DNA of 64,000 nucleotides from Podocnemis expansa (GCA_007922195.1 ML681995.1:13509879-13573878); one strand, 5' to 3'. Numbered from the stretch's first letter, positions 35,270-48,257 are shown. Notes: generated from the letters alone by a model not told the origin. Numbers and translations are program-made.

Positions 35270-35533
35270 TATGGGTATATCCGTACTATAGTTAAAAACC
35301 AGCACTGAGTCCAGGCTAGCTGACTTGGGCTTGCAGTGCTTGGGCTAAAGAGCTGTTTAATTGCGGCACGACTATTGGGGCTTGGCCTGGAATCTGTGGG
35401 CTGTAGGACCCTCTGAGGTGGAAGGGTCCCAAAGATTTGGCTGCAGCCCAAGCTGGAATGTCTATGTAGTAATTCAATGAACCTGAGTCAGCTGGCCCAG
35501 GCCAGATGTGGCTATATAATTGCGATGTAGATG
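35270..35533. mobile_element. MITE, Harbinger-like
   Basis: Ends ggtatatccgtactatagttaaaaacc and aattgcgatgtagatgtaac are inverted relatives. The inside has gagtcaggctagctgacttggg-like words on the left mirrored by cctgagtcagctggcccag on the right. This is a family common in turtle genomes (from memory of the family style, not a search). Confidence 0.5.
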
Positions 35534-35649
35534 TAACTCTGTAAGGCTTTCAGGACATTTTTGGTCTGGTGCAGCCAGGTAAATTAAGGGTAGCCATACA
35601 AATGCTACCAATTCATGACCCTTCATGTCCCAAACTAACCTCAAATCCT

Positions 35650-36990
35650 ATCTTCAGACTTGTTGTGTGGAGTATTTGTCTCCAAGGTGGGCAACATGAC
35701 TCAAAAGGGCCAGCTGGTGGTGCCCAGTGGTGGCCTTAGTCCTTTCAGGGCCAGCTCTCAATGATCCTTCACCGTTACTCATAAAATCAGTACCAAGTAG
35801 TTGCTGCTCGCAATGTATGAAATACCTCCAGCCTCCTGATGTCTTGTGCAACCAACATCCACATTTCACATCCATTGAAGGAAATGAAGTGTGCAGGTTT
35901 GATTAAATCCATATTTTTGTGTATAGTTTTGCTTTTTTTTGCTCCACACCCTATGCAGGTCCTTCAGAGGTGAGGCTGCTATCCCAGTTCTCCTTAGGAT
36001 GTCTGTGTGGCTGCACCCATTTGATGACATTTTATGGCCTAGACCAGTGGTTCTCAGGAACCAGCTGAAAAACATCATTTAGGCCTGTGACCCGACAATT
36101 ACTTCTTTGAGTAATGTATTCCAGTCTTTCCATGGTGGCATCAGGGGCACCACAACCCAGCACCTGAGGGTCTGTGACCTATAGTTTTAAAACTACTGGC
36201 CTAGACAGATGAAGTCATTTACTGTGTCCACAGTTTGCCCAGGAGCACAGATGTCTTGGAGCACAGTTTTTGCACTGACACTCTCTGTATTCTTGTTTTT
36301 TGCCCAAGAAACCCTTTGCCCAAGGAGAGCTGCCTCGTGCTGGAACCTGTCTAGTGCATCTCTGAGATAGTTTGTGTCCTGATCAAAGATGACAACATTA
36401 TCCATATAATGCAGACTAGGAAAAAAAGGTTGGACCTACAGTTATACTAGTACTTGTGGAGATAAGTTAAAGGAACCAATCTATTGTGTGGTAGAATAGG
36501 ATTAGCACCAAGACACATTCCTGCTTCACCCCACATCTAGAGTGAAACCCATTGGGTTTTCCAACATGCTCATGGCCCTGAGTCATGTAAATTTCTGAAC
36601 TAGCTTCAGGAGGATATCTGGAACCACTGCCTTGCAGGGCCTTATGCAAGGCAGCTCTGTTGTCAGACTTGAAGCCTGCCTTTGTCTTCATGTGAACTCA
36701 AAGGCCAGTTAAATTCATGATGGATTTCAGGTAAAATATAGAGCTTAAGTTTGGTGTCCTTTGTAAATTGCCTGGCAGTGAAGCCCAATTGCTCTGGACA
36801 GCAGTGTTTCACACAGAGATTTCACCAGACTGTGGGTGCATAAAGAAACTAAAGAATCCCAACACTTCTGTGTTCCCCATTCACAGTTTTTAAAATTCTG
36901 ACTTGATTTGCCATACGGGGATGGGACATAGATGGTCTGATCTAGTGATTGCAGTTTGTCTGGTGTCTCCAAGTCAAGGATGACCACGAG
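35650..36990 (-). pseudogene. Non-LTR retrotransposon RT remnant (clade unresolved)
   Basis: Minus-strand blocks in LINE order are: GFKSDNRAALHKAL near 36650 (cf. the 'AFD.V.R..LW' box); RCGVKQECVLVLILF at about 36540-36495 (cf. 'GVRQGCVLSP.LF'); YMDNVVIF near 36405, where the usual YADD catalytic motif is degraded to YMDN; TVDTVNDFICLG near 36210; then, after a hAT insertion, SSNGCSHTDILRRTGIA and GCEMWMLVAQDIRRLEVF near 35870. The last two are the C-terminal thumb and 'connection' blocks. No endonuclease domain is visible. The style suggests an RTE/L2-like LINE distinct from the CR1 copies in this window. Frameshifts abound. Confidence 0.6.
36045..36198. mobile_element. hAT-like MITE inserted in the LINE, 154 bp
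   Basis: Starts cagtggttctca and ends aaactactg. It is flanked by perfect 8-bp duplications gcctagac (36037-36044 and 36199-36206). Removing the element and one duplicate rejoins the LINE reading frame across the FICLG block, which independently confirms the boundaries. Confidence 0.85.
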
Positions 36991-38289
36991 GAATAGTCAG
37001 TGAGCAGGGAACAGAGTCATAGCTAGAGCTAAGCAAATAAACAAGAGCCAAGGTCAGAGTCCGACTAGAGTCAGAGACTAGAGAGCAGAAAATGAGGTGA
37101 GTTATGGAGTTGCTGCAGACTGGGTATTTGAATGATGGTGCAGAAAACTTCCTGCTGCTATGATGAGTTTGTGCTAACCAGAGGGCCACAAAATGCTGCC
37201 ATTCTGGACCTTCTAGGCAGTATTCCCTGCAGTAGTTAATCTCCACAGTATTCCTTGGATGTAGCACTGCATGGCCTCCTGGTGGGGATAAGCCAGTCAC
37301 AAGCTCTGCAAACCCAGTCTTAGGGTCCTTACTGTGTGTGTGCAATGTGCCTATAAAGAATAGCAGTGCAGAAAGTTGCACATGTATGTAAGTCTTGACA
37401 GCATCAGGGCCTTAATCACTTGGCATAAATTGGCAAAATTTTAAAACATACACAAAACAATCAGCTGGTGCCCACACATCTCACGAAAACAAGAAGGACT
37501 CCTAGATTTTAAAAAAAGAGAAATCAAAACCCTCTCAGCTCAAACTGTCATGTCAGGAAAGCTCTGTGCAAATAGACTTTGCAGCGTGCATAGAAAGTCA
37601 TCAAACTTGGGCTCTGTTTTACCAGGGGAAAGCAAATTCTAGAGCTGAGGGCTTTCCAAAGGGAAACACCTCACTTCCTGGCAAACAAGGGTCTAACCCT
37701 ACAGACCTTAACTTGTATGAGCAGTCTTCTTGACTTCCATGGAGCTACTTGCATTGTTAATCTACACTAACATAAGTGTGTCCAGGATTAAGCCCATTTG
37801 AATTGCTGGAACACATTAGAACGTCCTAGATGATTACAAATCTTGAGTAAAATTCACCCTGAATAGGGCACCATGACAAAAAGCGTGAGTTAAGTACCAT
37901 GTAAACCCATAGGTCTTTTATTAACTCTCTACACATAGGGGAATTTCACCCAAATAAAGAAGCATCTTCTAAAATAACTAGTGCCCAAGCCAAAAAGGAC
38001 TTTGTCTAACTCATGCTGAAAGAGCATGGGGTTTTGCCAAGGGATTCTGGGTTCAATGCACAGCGATGACCCAACAAAAGGTGTCGTTGCATATAGATAA
38101 AAATCAATTTGATTCATTGTATCCCGTGATGAAATGAAAGGCAGTGCTGTCTATGAAGCACGGTGAAATATGGTTCTAGATGTTATGGAGTTTCTTGCTA
38201 CCCTGTGAATGCATGCTGTAAGGTGTGATCACTTTTTTGTTTTTCTTAGATGCCTGCTCTGGTTTTAGGTAATTGCAGTAAGTCCGTTT
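36991..38289. other. No recognised gene; short gtcagagtc-type repeats
   Basis: Near 37010-37085 there are several agagtc or gtcagag words in a row, of unclear origin. The rest looks unique. Confidence 0.35.
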
Positions 38290-38765
38290 CATCCATAGCT
38301 GTCACAGTGCTTTACCAAGGTCAGGGGCCAATATTACACCTCTTCTTCCACTGAGGAGACTAAGGCCAGGTGTACACTGGTGATGATACTTGGTGGCAGT
38401 CAGTGGGAGTTATGCAAGCTACACAGAATAGATTGTGTAACTCCTATCAATTTCTTAACTCCCCCTCAGCACGACATCTTCATTGTGCTGCATGGACAGG
38501 AAATGCGTTCCTGTCGACATGGCGCTACTAACCAATTTCCAGATTGACTTAGCAGTCAGTTAAGATCCACTAAATCAATCTGGAAAGATTGATCTGCTGG
38601 TGGTGGATTGGCCGCCATCCCTGTAGACATGGCCTAAGGCACAGAAGGGTGATGTGACTTCTTATAGGAAACCAATAGCAGAGCTGGGTCATGAATCCAG
38701 ATCATGTCACTTCTAGGCCAGTTCATGAGCTACTGGACTACACTACTTCTCCAAAACGGGAGTCC
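38290..38765 (+). repeat. MIR-type SINE split by a MITE
   Basis: Left half ...cactgaggagactaa, right half taaggcacagaagggtgatgtgacttc, continuing to atgaatccagatcatgtcac and a tail ggactacactactt. Joined, they read as the canonical MIR '..ctgaggcacagagaggttaagtgactt..' block. Confidence 0.65.
38364..38634. mobile_element. Harbinger-like MITE inside a MIR, 271 bp
   Basis: Ends ggccaggtgtaca and tgtagacatggcc are inverted repeats with two or three differences. Flanked by TAA on both sides (38361-38363, 38635-38637), the 3-bp TWA duplication of PIF/Harbinger elements. Confidence 0.8.
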
Positions 38766-40777
38766 TGTTGATAGGTAACCATCCATGGGCTGAAAATTCC
38801 AGCTGTAGAAATAACATTTTTTCCTCAGATATGCCTACAGCTTCTGATTTCTGTTTACTTGCCAATTACACTTCCCTAGGTTTCCTTCTCTTGGTATCGG
38901 GAACCTGACATTTCTGAACCTTATTAAATCAACTGCTTCCTGAGCATTAGCTGGTAGAAATGACAGAGAACCGTGCATGTTTTCAGGTGAAGCTCATACG
39001 AATGGTGTTGGCTGCTGCCAGCACTGCTGCTGTTAAAATTCGTGCTGTATCCCTTGAGTATAAAGTACCTCCAGATGGAAAGTGTCTTATATTGGATTCT
39101 TATATTGAATACTGCCGACCATTAAGACCTGCATGTCACTTCATTGCCAATACATTTATTGTACTGCACACACAGCCTCCCTGTGAAAATGTTCTATATT
39201 TATAGGAGCAGTCTTTCATAGGACATCTCTGTCTATGCAGTATTTATGAAGGATAAGGCAGTACTACCTGTGAATAAGTTGCAGGGCTTGTCTGGTGTCC
39301 CGTTCTGGTAGCAGGTGTTTGGAAACTTATACAGAGTTGCTGAATGTTTCAAGCAGATTCATTAAGACACGTGAAGCTTGTTAAGACCATTTGGGATATA
39401 CAGGGCTTGAGGAAGGGTCTTTGGGTTGGGGAGGGGGTCTATGTATCTCTATGGTATTGTTGCTAAGGGATCCAGGCTTGGACTGAGGTGGTCTGTCTGT
39501 GTAGTGGCTGGAGTTACTAGTAAAGCCAGACCCCAGGAAAGGGATAAGAGCGTCTTAAGGTGGGGGGTCAGGCTCCCAATGTGTGTAAACTGGCATAACT
39601 TTGCCTGTGATGTGCTGATTTATGTTGGGGGGGGGGGACTGAGCCCACCGGGTGAAGGAAGACTTTTGTCAGAGCAGCATGGTAACAGTGGCTGCATGGG
39701 CATTCGACATGGGATCCTTCAGCAGCCTGTGCATAGAAAGAGGACATGGAAGATGCAGCTGCAGCAGCAGATCTTGCAGCCATTTATAATGGCCTGGGTT
39801 GCAGTCCAGCAGCTGCGACTGGTTTGAGAAATGACAGCAAGTGTGGCCTGCAGCCCAGAAGCAGTAATTTGGGCAGTGGGTGGCAGAGTCTCTTTCATCC
39901 AGTTGCAGTGTGCAGGCTGCTGCGTGTGTCAGCCCATCTTCATCCAAATGTGGATAAGAAGCCAGCCAAGAAGCTTATTTGATCACTCTTGAGCCAGCAG
40001 GGCCTTTGCTTCAAAAGGAGGGCTGCTGGAGGCTTGGACTGCATTGCAGTCACACCCTCAAATAGAAACCCACTCAATTGGGCAGATGCAAGGTCTGCTT
40101 CAGAGGAGAATGAGTCCTTCATGGAGTGTTGTTGAGGTGGGTGTCTGAGATTTTACAAAGAGATACTATTCTGTGTGTCTCTCACAAACCAGATATGCCA
40201 GAAGAACAGTCGTTTCAGTGTCTGGTGGTTCAGAACCTGCAAAGAGCAGCTGGGTGCTCCGGGACATCTCCCTGTGATGGCAAGGCTAGAAGCACCTACT
40301 CAGTGTGTGTGAGGGTGTAACTGTTTTCTTGGCCTATCCTGGAAAGTGGCTATGAATACTTCCTTGCACTCCTAGAGTCCAAGAGATAATGGAAACTGCT
40401 CAGGTCATGGGAAATGCTAGAAGGGGCTTTGAAGATGAGTCTTTTGATAACATAGGGTTCTAGGAGTTAAATGGGACTACACTAAGGTAGGCACACCATG
40501 ACTCTGTTGTCTGAGGGAAGGTGTGCAACAATCGGGCTGGGCTCATTGTTCGAGCACCCCTTCAGGAAGATGCTGATTGATTCTGATTTGCTGGCTTTGG
40601 CAAGTGTGGCTATTAGGTGCAATTGGCTCAGAGCAGAAGGAAGTGGAGACTAGGGAAGAGAGGTCTTGCAGGTAACCTTAGGCTGAGCTTTATGCTCATG
40701 TTGTTTGGGTAGCAGTAAATCTGAGGAAGGGATGAGTTTGAAGAAAACTGTGGAAATTTTGTTGAAGAAAACGTACG

Positions 40778-40778
40778 C

Positions 40779-40804
<26 letters not shown>
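40778..40804. repeat. (GT)n microsatellite
   Basis: About 13 uninterrupted GT units preceded by acgtacgc. Confidence 0.95.
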
Positions 40805-40809
<5 letters not shown>

Positions 40810-41144
40810 TTGTTCAGAGCAGGTTGGGTGCTTCATCTGCTTATGCTATCTCGGGCAGCAGTCGTCTTGGCTCTTACAAACTAAACTGGTGTGGTCCAGG
40901 TCAGTACTTGGAGACTGCAGGAAGAAGTTCTGTAGGTGGCACTCTTCTCTTCTAATCAGCCTTGATGTGAGCAAGGTATTTGGTAATAATGTGCTGCCAG
41001 AGGCGTTGCTCTTTTTCAGGCAAAATGTACAAATTAGTTCCCCCTCATGCTGTTAAAGAACACATGGTGCTTTGTTTGACTTGGGGTGTTAACCTGTAGT
41101 TGTGGACAACTTCCAGTTTGGGTAACTAATTACATTACACGCAC

Positions 41145-41145
<1 letters not shown>

Positions 41146-41186
<41 letters not shown>
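41146..41186. repeat. (ATT)n microsatellite
   Basis: About 13 uninterrupted trinucleotide units. Confidence 0.95.
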
Positions 41187-41189
<3 letters not shown>

Positions 41190-43110
41190 AGTTGCTGAGT
41201 CCTTGGTGCATACTTGCTGTTGCAACAAGGAGGGTCTCTTTTTCCTCCTGGCATTTACAATCAAAGTTAGATCAACATAGGGTATGTGTAGGATAAGCAG
41301 ATGATGGACACATTTTGATGCAATGTGGAGATTTGTTTTATTAAAGGATGTGTTGCACACTACTTTCCTTGGTGGGTTACTGTTGATAGGTTTCATCAAA
41401 GAAGTTGCATTTTGTTTCACTTAGGATTTGAATTCTCATGCTGTTTGTTGAATAAGGTGGTATTCTCTGCTTCTTCCTTCTACAATGTTGTGCAACAGTG
41501 CTTAGACTGGTTAACTGGGCACCCTTGTTTCCCTTCAGTGATGGCTGAATTTCAGTGGATCAAATAGCAACCAGATTCTGCCATTGTCACTCATGTTGAT
41601 TAGTAACTTACTCCAGGAGAAGTTCCATGCAGATCAGTGTAGCTGCTGCTGGTATAAGATGCTATTCAACAGGCATAAGGATGGCAGAGCCTAGACCTGG
41701 ATATATTTAAAGGACCAGATTCTGCCACCCTGTCTCCTGAGTAGCTCCCCTGAATTGAAATAAACTGCTTAAGGAGTAAAGCACTACTCAGTGTGAGTAA
41801 GTATGGCAGAATCATCACTTAGTTTACAGAGCGTTTTGACGTCTTTTAGGTTAAAACATTTACTATAAATTCAGATTACTATTACTGCTATTGCACACGT
41901 TTGCTTGGCATCTGTAGACATTTCTAACCAATTAACATGCTGGGGTATCAAAGCTCTTGCTGTTGTAAACACACTTCATATACTTATTTGAAACTAACCA
42001 ACACAATTTAAGAATCAAGTTTCTTCTCCAAAAATCATTCTTGGCATTGTTGCCGTGGATAAGAATCGCAGTACAAGCTTTAGAAAAAGATCACATAATA
42101 TGTTCTTCAATGCCGCACGGTGGGTAGATGATACCGTCTTAAAGAACCTGTTCTTGAGTGGTACTTTAGAGGTTTACATGGCCTGCTTATTCTATCTACA
42201 TCATGAAAAAGGAGATCCAATCACTCTATTCCGGAAAGCATTCTCTGCATCTCTTTGTCTGTCATGTGTATTTAACAGTAGTACCCTCAAGGACAATGTG
42301 GTGGATCAGCATGCTAGGGGGCTACTGTCTACAGCCTGTAGTTTTTCATTTCACATTGCTAAGAAAGGTCCTCTTTGTTTCCATTTTGAGCCATGGCTGA
42401 ATTCTAATGTTCTCTGATCTTCAGGCTGAAATACCCTTGAGAATAGGCAGCTGTGAATCAATCCTCTGTGTGCTTTCTTGCAGGTAGTATAGCAAGGAAG
42501 GCAGTATATGTCTCCTTTATTTTTTATATTAATAGAGATTTGAAGGAAAAGACTTTAATAAAATAGTCATGAATATATTTTTTCTTCCATAAAATACAAC
42601 AGTTATGAATAGCATGCAGAAATAGATGATCCCATTTACAGAATCCTCTGGATTTAAACCCAGTCCTTAGATTTATAATTAAAGCACAGTGTCTATATGT
42701 TAGTCTACACCTTATGAGAGAGATCACATTGCAGTTTACACATACTGTATCAGGAAGTCTGTCACATGCTTTTGCTTTAGTGTTAAGGTAGATGGTTGCT
42801 TATCTGTTCTTATTTTGCTCCCCCCCACCTAAATTCTGTATTATGTTTCAGAAATTGGACATCATGATATTTTTTCAAGCCAGATGTTTCATCTTGCTGT
42901 GTTAAGTAATCTTGACATGCTGCCATGAAAAGGAAACAACTGCTAGTTTTAATATTGTTCCATATCTTTATTAAAAGCTACATCTCATGCATCTTAATTC
43001 CATATACATGTGCTTGCTCGCTCTCCCCCTTGAAGAAGTCACGTAGTTTTCTTGCAGTTCTGCCTAAACTAATGAGGTTCTAGATAGCATAATGAATATG
43101 CAGTGCTATT

Positions 43111-43113
<3 letters not shown>

Positions 43114-43142
<29 letters not shown>
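43114..43142. repeat. (GT)n microsatellite
   Basis: About 14 uninterrupted GT units. Confidence 0.95.
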
Positions 43143-44148
43143 CTTTAATCACAGCTGGAATGCAAAATCAAGCTCCACCTTTCAACTCTATCTCCATCAT
43201 GCTGAGAGTGAGAGAGACTGAGACTGCTAGACAGCTCGAAAGAGATTGCCGTTCAGATGTCCTGGAAAACAGCAAATCCCTCAGACCTGGCAGATTCCGT
43301 TACCATGAGAACTGCAGATATTTCCATTGTGATGGCTTGCTCTAGCAGCCATCTGTTACACCCATTTGATTAGGAAGTACAGTTCAGCTTGTATGGGATT
43401 TTCACTGCACCTTATCCCATGGCAGTGTATGGAAACTCTCTTGCTTTTTATATGCTAAACTCAATGGTTTTAAAGAGCTGCAATTTACTGAGTCTGAAGG
43501 CATTTAATGTAATGCTCTGAGGAGGTCACTGAGGGACAGTATCTGAGAAGAAAGAAGCACATGAGATATATAAAGGGGATTAGTATCCAGTGTATAAATA
43601 AGATCAACCTAGAAATTAACTGTATTTAGCAGTTCCTCATACTTGCCATGGAGAAGAGCTTGATATGTAAACCTTGTGATGCCATAGTAAAATTAATAAT
43701 AGCCTCTTGGTAGCTAATCTTGACTTCTATTTATATTTATATTGTGTGCATGCAATAAATTCATCAGGGTCCATTGGAAATGGGGAAAGTGAATGCAATC
43801 ATACAACATCCAAGGGGATGTAATGAATGTGTTGTGTAAAAAATTAGGTCCTATCTGACTCTTTTTTTCCTAGGCATGGAACAACCTCAGAAGTTCCTAG
43901 GATGTTGCAATTTACTGATTAAATCAGTGGTTTGAATTAGGAGCACCATTGGTATATGTTTGTGGTGCAGGACATGGTAATGGTGCATTAGCTATTAAAA
44001 CAGTGGAATCCCCTTCAATTAAAACTCTCTGAACATTCCTCCTAAAGGGTAGGCATTCCAGACTGAGTAATCGAATGCATGGGGGAGTTGCTTGGAGTGT
44101 CTTACAATGAGTGAAGTTCTTGTAAACACAGTGAAGCTAATTAAATGT

Positions 44149-44150
<2 letters not shown>

Positions 44151-44182
<32 letters not shown>
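44151..44182. repeat. (TC)n microsatellite
   Basis: About 15 uninterrupted TC units. Confidence 0.95.
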
Positions 44183-44185
<3 letters not shown>

Positions 44186-44573
44186 GGAATGAATTTTTGA
44201 TTGCCATTAAGGAGGCATTAAGGTCAATTCCTCTTTCACTGCCCACGCTTTATGGGCAGTGGCAAATAATAAATCAGATTCCCAAGATTGGGAGTTGTGG
44301 ATTTTTTTTTTTTCTGTTCCTATTCTGCCACCCGGCCGAACGTAATTCCTTATCCGTCGTCTTCTCAGCATGAAAAGTTTTTTTTTTTTTTCCTTCCATT
44401 GTTTTTCTTCACATAGCACAAGATTGCCATGGAGAAGACTATGATATCATAAGAAATGAATGAACGCATTCCTCACCAGGAGTGAAAAATGCATGTTCCA
44501 GGCTTATGGAAGTAGAGGTCCTGCATGCTTGCTTAGTAATTGTCAATAAACATTGTTTCACTTTAAGGTCCCC

Positions 44574-44657
44574 ATTCAGCAAAGCCTCTAAGCATGCATT
44601 TGAATGCTATGCTGATCAGGGATGCATTTAAACATGTTTTTAAATGCTTTGCTGAAT
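44574..44657. repeat. Ancient hairpin-like amniote repeat scrap
   Basis: Arms attcagcaaagc (44574-44585) and gctttgctgaat (44646-44657) are exact reverse complements. The interior has 'aagcatgcattt' and 'aacatgtttttaaat' words common in old amniote interspersed repeats. Confidence 0.5.
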
Positions 44658-45620
44658 CAGTGCCTAAAAAATTCCATCCTTTAACTAAAAAATCCTGTAT
44701 GATATCTTCTTTAAAGCCAATATGAACGTTTACTTCCTGCAACTTATCATCACACATAATACTGGAGGCTGAATCACAGAGGAGAGGCTTCTTTTCAGAC
44801 AGGGGACTTGCTTTACGAATGTGGTATCTGCCCTCGACAGGCAGCAGATGTATGGAAGCCCTGAAATCTGAAACAATAAATACCATTCACACTCTCCACG
44901 CTGAACCTTCTTATAGTGGTGCCTTTGTTAAATGAAACACTTACAGGAATACCATTTCCCCCCACCTTCCCCTGCTCCAGTGCCCAGGCTAGGATCTGAA
45001 CCGTGTTTTTAAAGTAAAGGTTAAGTACCTGAGGCATGAACAGTTGACATACAAAAGAAGCTAAAGCAAAATTATCATGCATTGCTGGCAAGGAGGTGTA
45101 GGTGAAGCCTTTTTCTGTATACAGTGCATGAAAAAACAAACCTGGAAATTGTCTGCAAGAAATATTTTTCCTCTAAGCATGAATGTTAATGTTTGCACCT
45201 TCTGACTTCTTACTGTATATTTCTTTAGAGTCATCAGTCTTAGGAGAGTTGTCTTGCTATCTGAGTTAGCACTGCTCCAGCGGCTAATGAAGAATAGGTG
45301 TTTCTGACTGGTTGAAAGAGGCTGTGTCTATGAAAGAGGTAATTCATGTGCTAAACAAATGAATAGAGGGCAGGTCTATGTTGCCTGCCCTTTTCATCGG
45401 CAGTCAAATAATTTGTGTACCACAGTTCGAATGCCTAACTCCTGGCTTTTCCACTGTGCTGCGTTGAAGGGAGGGGGCCTTGTTTTGACTCAATGTGACC
45501 CAGTTGCCAGGGTGGTGTTCAGGGATCGAATTCCTGATCAGCTGAGCTGGTCTTCACAGATCTGAGCAGGCTGTCTGGAAGTTTGAATTGACAGTGGTGG
45601 AGATCTGCCCAGAGTCTACA

Positions 45621-45852
45621 AGGGATGTCAAACTCATTTTCTATAGTGGACCAAATTTGACTTAAATGTACATCAAGTGGCCTGTACATACCAGCCACCA
45701 AAATACTATGGCAGTCTTGTGGCGTTGCAGAGTGCTGTGTATGGGAAACTGCACTCTGTGAGACCTCTCAGGGAGAGAGTGTAGTCCTGCCAAGTGCAGT
45801 CGTGGGCTGAACGGAAGAGGTCCAGCCCACGGGCTGCATGTTTGACATCCGT
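45621..45852. mobile_element. hAT-like MITE, about 232 bp
   Basis: Left end agggatgtcaaac, right end gtttgacatccgt, 12 of 13 complementary. Candidate 8-bp duplications agtctaca and gctctaca match at 6 of 8. Interior GC content is higher than the flanks. Confidence 0.65.
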
Positions 45853-45860
45853 GCTCTACA

Positions 45861-48146
45861 TTAACATGTAAGAAGCAACATTCGTGTTCTTGTGCATGCT
45901 TTTTCACTTTCTTACTTGATCTCTTGGTATTTAATGAATTTCACTGAAGATTTAAGAAAAATTTCTTTGACTAGTAAGTTTTATGTTTGGGAAATTACAA
46001 ATAGGACCAAGATCTTGGCTTCCTATAACATAGGGTTTTCTCCCCCTCCTTTTTGCTCTAAGAAAGCTTATAACTACGTAGATTAGCAAAACTTTAGCAA
46101 GAATGGATGTAAAACAGATTTATTTCAGTGTCAGCTTTATCTGATCCATTCGGTCTTTGCAGAGTTTGGATGGCTTTCTTTGTTGCAATAACCAGCTTTC
46201 AAACATCTATATCCTTGGGGCATTAAATGTCAGCCTCTAGTGTACTGTTCCTGGATAAAGGATTGACAATATTGAAATACTTTGTATTTTTTACTTTCCC
46301 TTGTGCACCGGCAGTGTCTTTGTTGTGCACCATTACTGACCCAAGAGAGGATCTACAGGAACTACCGGTGAAAAGAGTAAAAAAGGTATTTCACGTTACG
46401 GGCATCAGAAACTGTCTTCATTAGCAGGCTTTTTGTAGACTTCTCAGATAGATTTCCTGTCATTGTGATGAGGATATATTTGTTACTAGGTCCCTTAAGT
46501 AAATGGTGAGGGGATAATTAATAGAGCTAACTAGGACTTTCCATACTGTTTCCTATTTTTTTTTCTCTCTGATGGTCCCATGTCCTCTGACACTTCTATA
46601 AAATATTATACCACTGGCCCACTCTTGGCCAAACCCTTCAGTCTTTATTCTGACCATCCCCCAATCCCCATTCATTTCAGTGAGGTTTTTTTGAATGAAG
46701 AAAAAAATGTGCTCCATGAACACACTCAAAAGGCAGGAGGCTGAGGGATGGATGTTTTAGTTGCAAGCGGCAGCAGCTGGAATGCAGCAACTACTAAAGT
46801 AAACTATGGGAAAGTAGTGAGCATGGCTTGCTTTGCCCCCTTTTACAAACTCTCTAGCTGTGCCCATGCTAATTTTCCAGTTGGCCCTTTCCTCACCCTT
46901 CAGTCGTTAATGCAGACAGCTGCCCCTGAGCTTGAGTATACAGAGCTCAAGAGGATGTGGGCCATTGTTGGCTCTTTCTCCAACATATCAGAAACACTTC
47001 ACTTTGGATGCATTATTGAATACTGCTAGGGGACTGGAAAGATGGGGTACAGGGAAAAGATTTATTCCAGAATAAGGACTGTACCACTGGCAGTGTGTGT
47101 GTGTTTAAAAAAAACCCCACAACCCTAAAGCCAGAGAAAGACACTGCTTGTAACATACTGATATATAAATTATCTGTAGATAATATTACATTGTTAACCT
47201 TTTATCTGTAATACAGTTTGTCTGGGGAGAATAAATATTTGGGCTAGATTTATCCGTGTGCTATTTGTGTTTTATGCATCCTAGTCTACTGAAAACAGTG
47301 GAGTCATGCATTACTAGATTTCCGTGGGCAATGTTTAATCAAACATATTCATACTTCTCACTAGTAGATTATCAATGAGGTTAGGTGAGAAGACTCTCAG
47401 AGCCTTTTAATTTAAAACCTGGCAACCGTACACATCTATAAATAGCAGTCAACCTTCACGATTGGTTTTGAATTAGCCACACAAAGAAGGACTGAAGTTG
47501 AGCTGGTTACAATTATTTGAACAAAAAAATTTTTTTTAATGAAAAATGGGTCTTATTTGTCCCTCCTTTTTTGTGTGCAAAATGACACTTTCCATGATTT
47601 TTTGACTTTTTGTGGAATTTTTAATTTTTTAAATTTCAAATATTCCGTTTTTTTTATTTATGGAGAACTGAAAAATTTTAATTTACCAAAAATACTTAGC
47701 TTTCAAAAAAGAACAAAAGAAGTGGATAACCATTTTGACTATGATTTTAATGAAAGTGTTGACAGAAATAATTCCCTCCCCCATAAAAATATCTTGAAAT
47801 AGTGACCAGTGGTTCCATTTTGAACTCCGTGAAAAGGGAAAAACTTCAGTTTTGCTCATAAACTCTGAACAGGCAGTTTCTCTTGGCAGGAAATATGGAC
47901 AACAGAACAGACCCAAACTACTTAGGTGATGCCTGTGAAATGCTCGGAGAAGGGGTCTTCATGCTGTTAAAGCACCATAGGTAGCTAATTGTGTGCTCAA
48001 ATCAAGCACTATGATGGCTAAACATCCTTTTATTTACCATCATACCTTGCAGGTACCAAAGCAAAGCCCTAACTGCAGGCAGTGTGATAGTGTGGCCTGC
48101 TTTAGGTCACTGTGTCCGCCTTTCACTCTCAATGTTTGCGTTGTTG
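45861..48146. other. No recognised gene or repeat family
   Basis: AT-rich, apparently unique. T-rich and A-rich runs occur around 47520-47700. ORFs (for example 46748-47029) have no recognisable domain. Confidence 0.4.
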
Positions 48147-48154
48147 TCGCAGTG

Positions 48155-48257
48155 TAGCGGTCTCCAACCTTTTGCCAGAAGATGGGAAAATGCTCTTAGA
48201 CTTCAATGGCAACTGTCCTACAGAAGTAGATCATGATCTACTGGTGAGGGACCACTG
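48155..48257. mobile_element. Short hAT-like MITE, about 103 bp
   Basis: Starts agcggtctccaaccttttgcc and ends ggaccactg. The centre has the palindrome tagatcatgatcta (48227-48240). Candidate 8-bp flanks tcgcagtg and ctgtagtg match at 5 of 8, differing only by transitions. Confidence 0.55.

Larger units (their letters stand above)
38766..45612. other. Apparently unique sequence with microsatellites
   Basis: No host exon can be supported. ORFs at 38960-39205 (81 codons) and 42055-42417 (120 codons) show no known domain. Microsatellites and one hairpin repeat inside this interval are listed separately. Confidence 0.4.

Noticed and set aside
38960..39205. 81-codon ORF considered as a possible host exon
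   Set aside because: No family resemblance could be recognised, and the length is within chance.
41130..41420. ORF with poly-Asn
   Set aside because: It is the ATT microsatellite read on the minus strand.
42055..42417. 120-codon ORF
   Set aside because: No recognisable motif, no splice-site or homology support. In 64 kb of AT-rich DNA one expects several stop-free stretches of this length by chance.
40778..44182. Regularly spaced microsatellites considered as a CRISPR-like or regulatory array
   Set aside because: They are different simple repeats kilobases apart with no shared unit.
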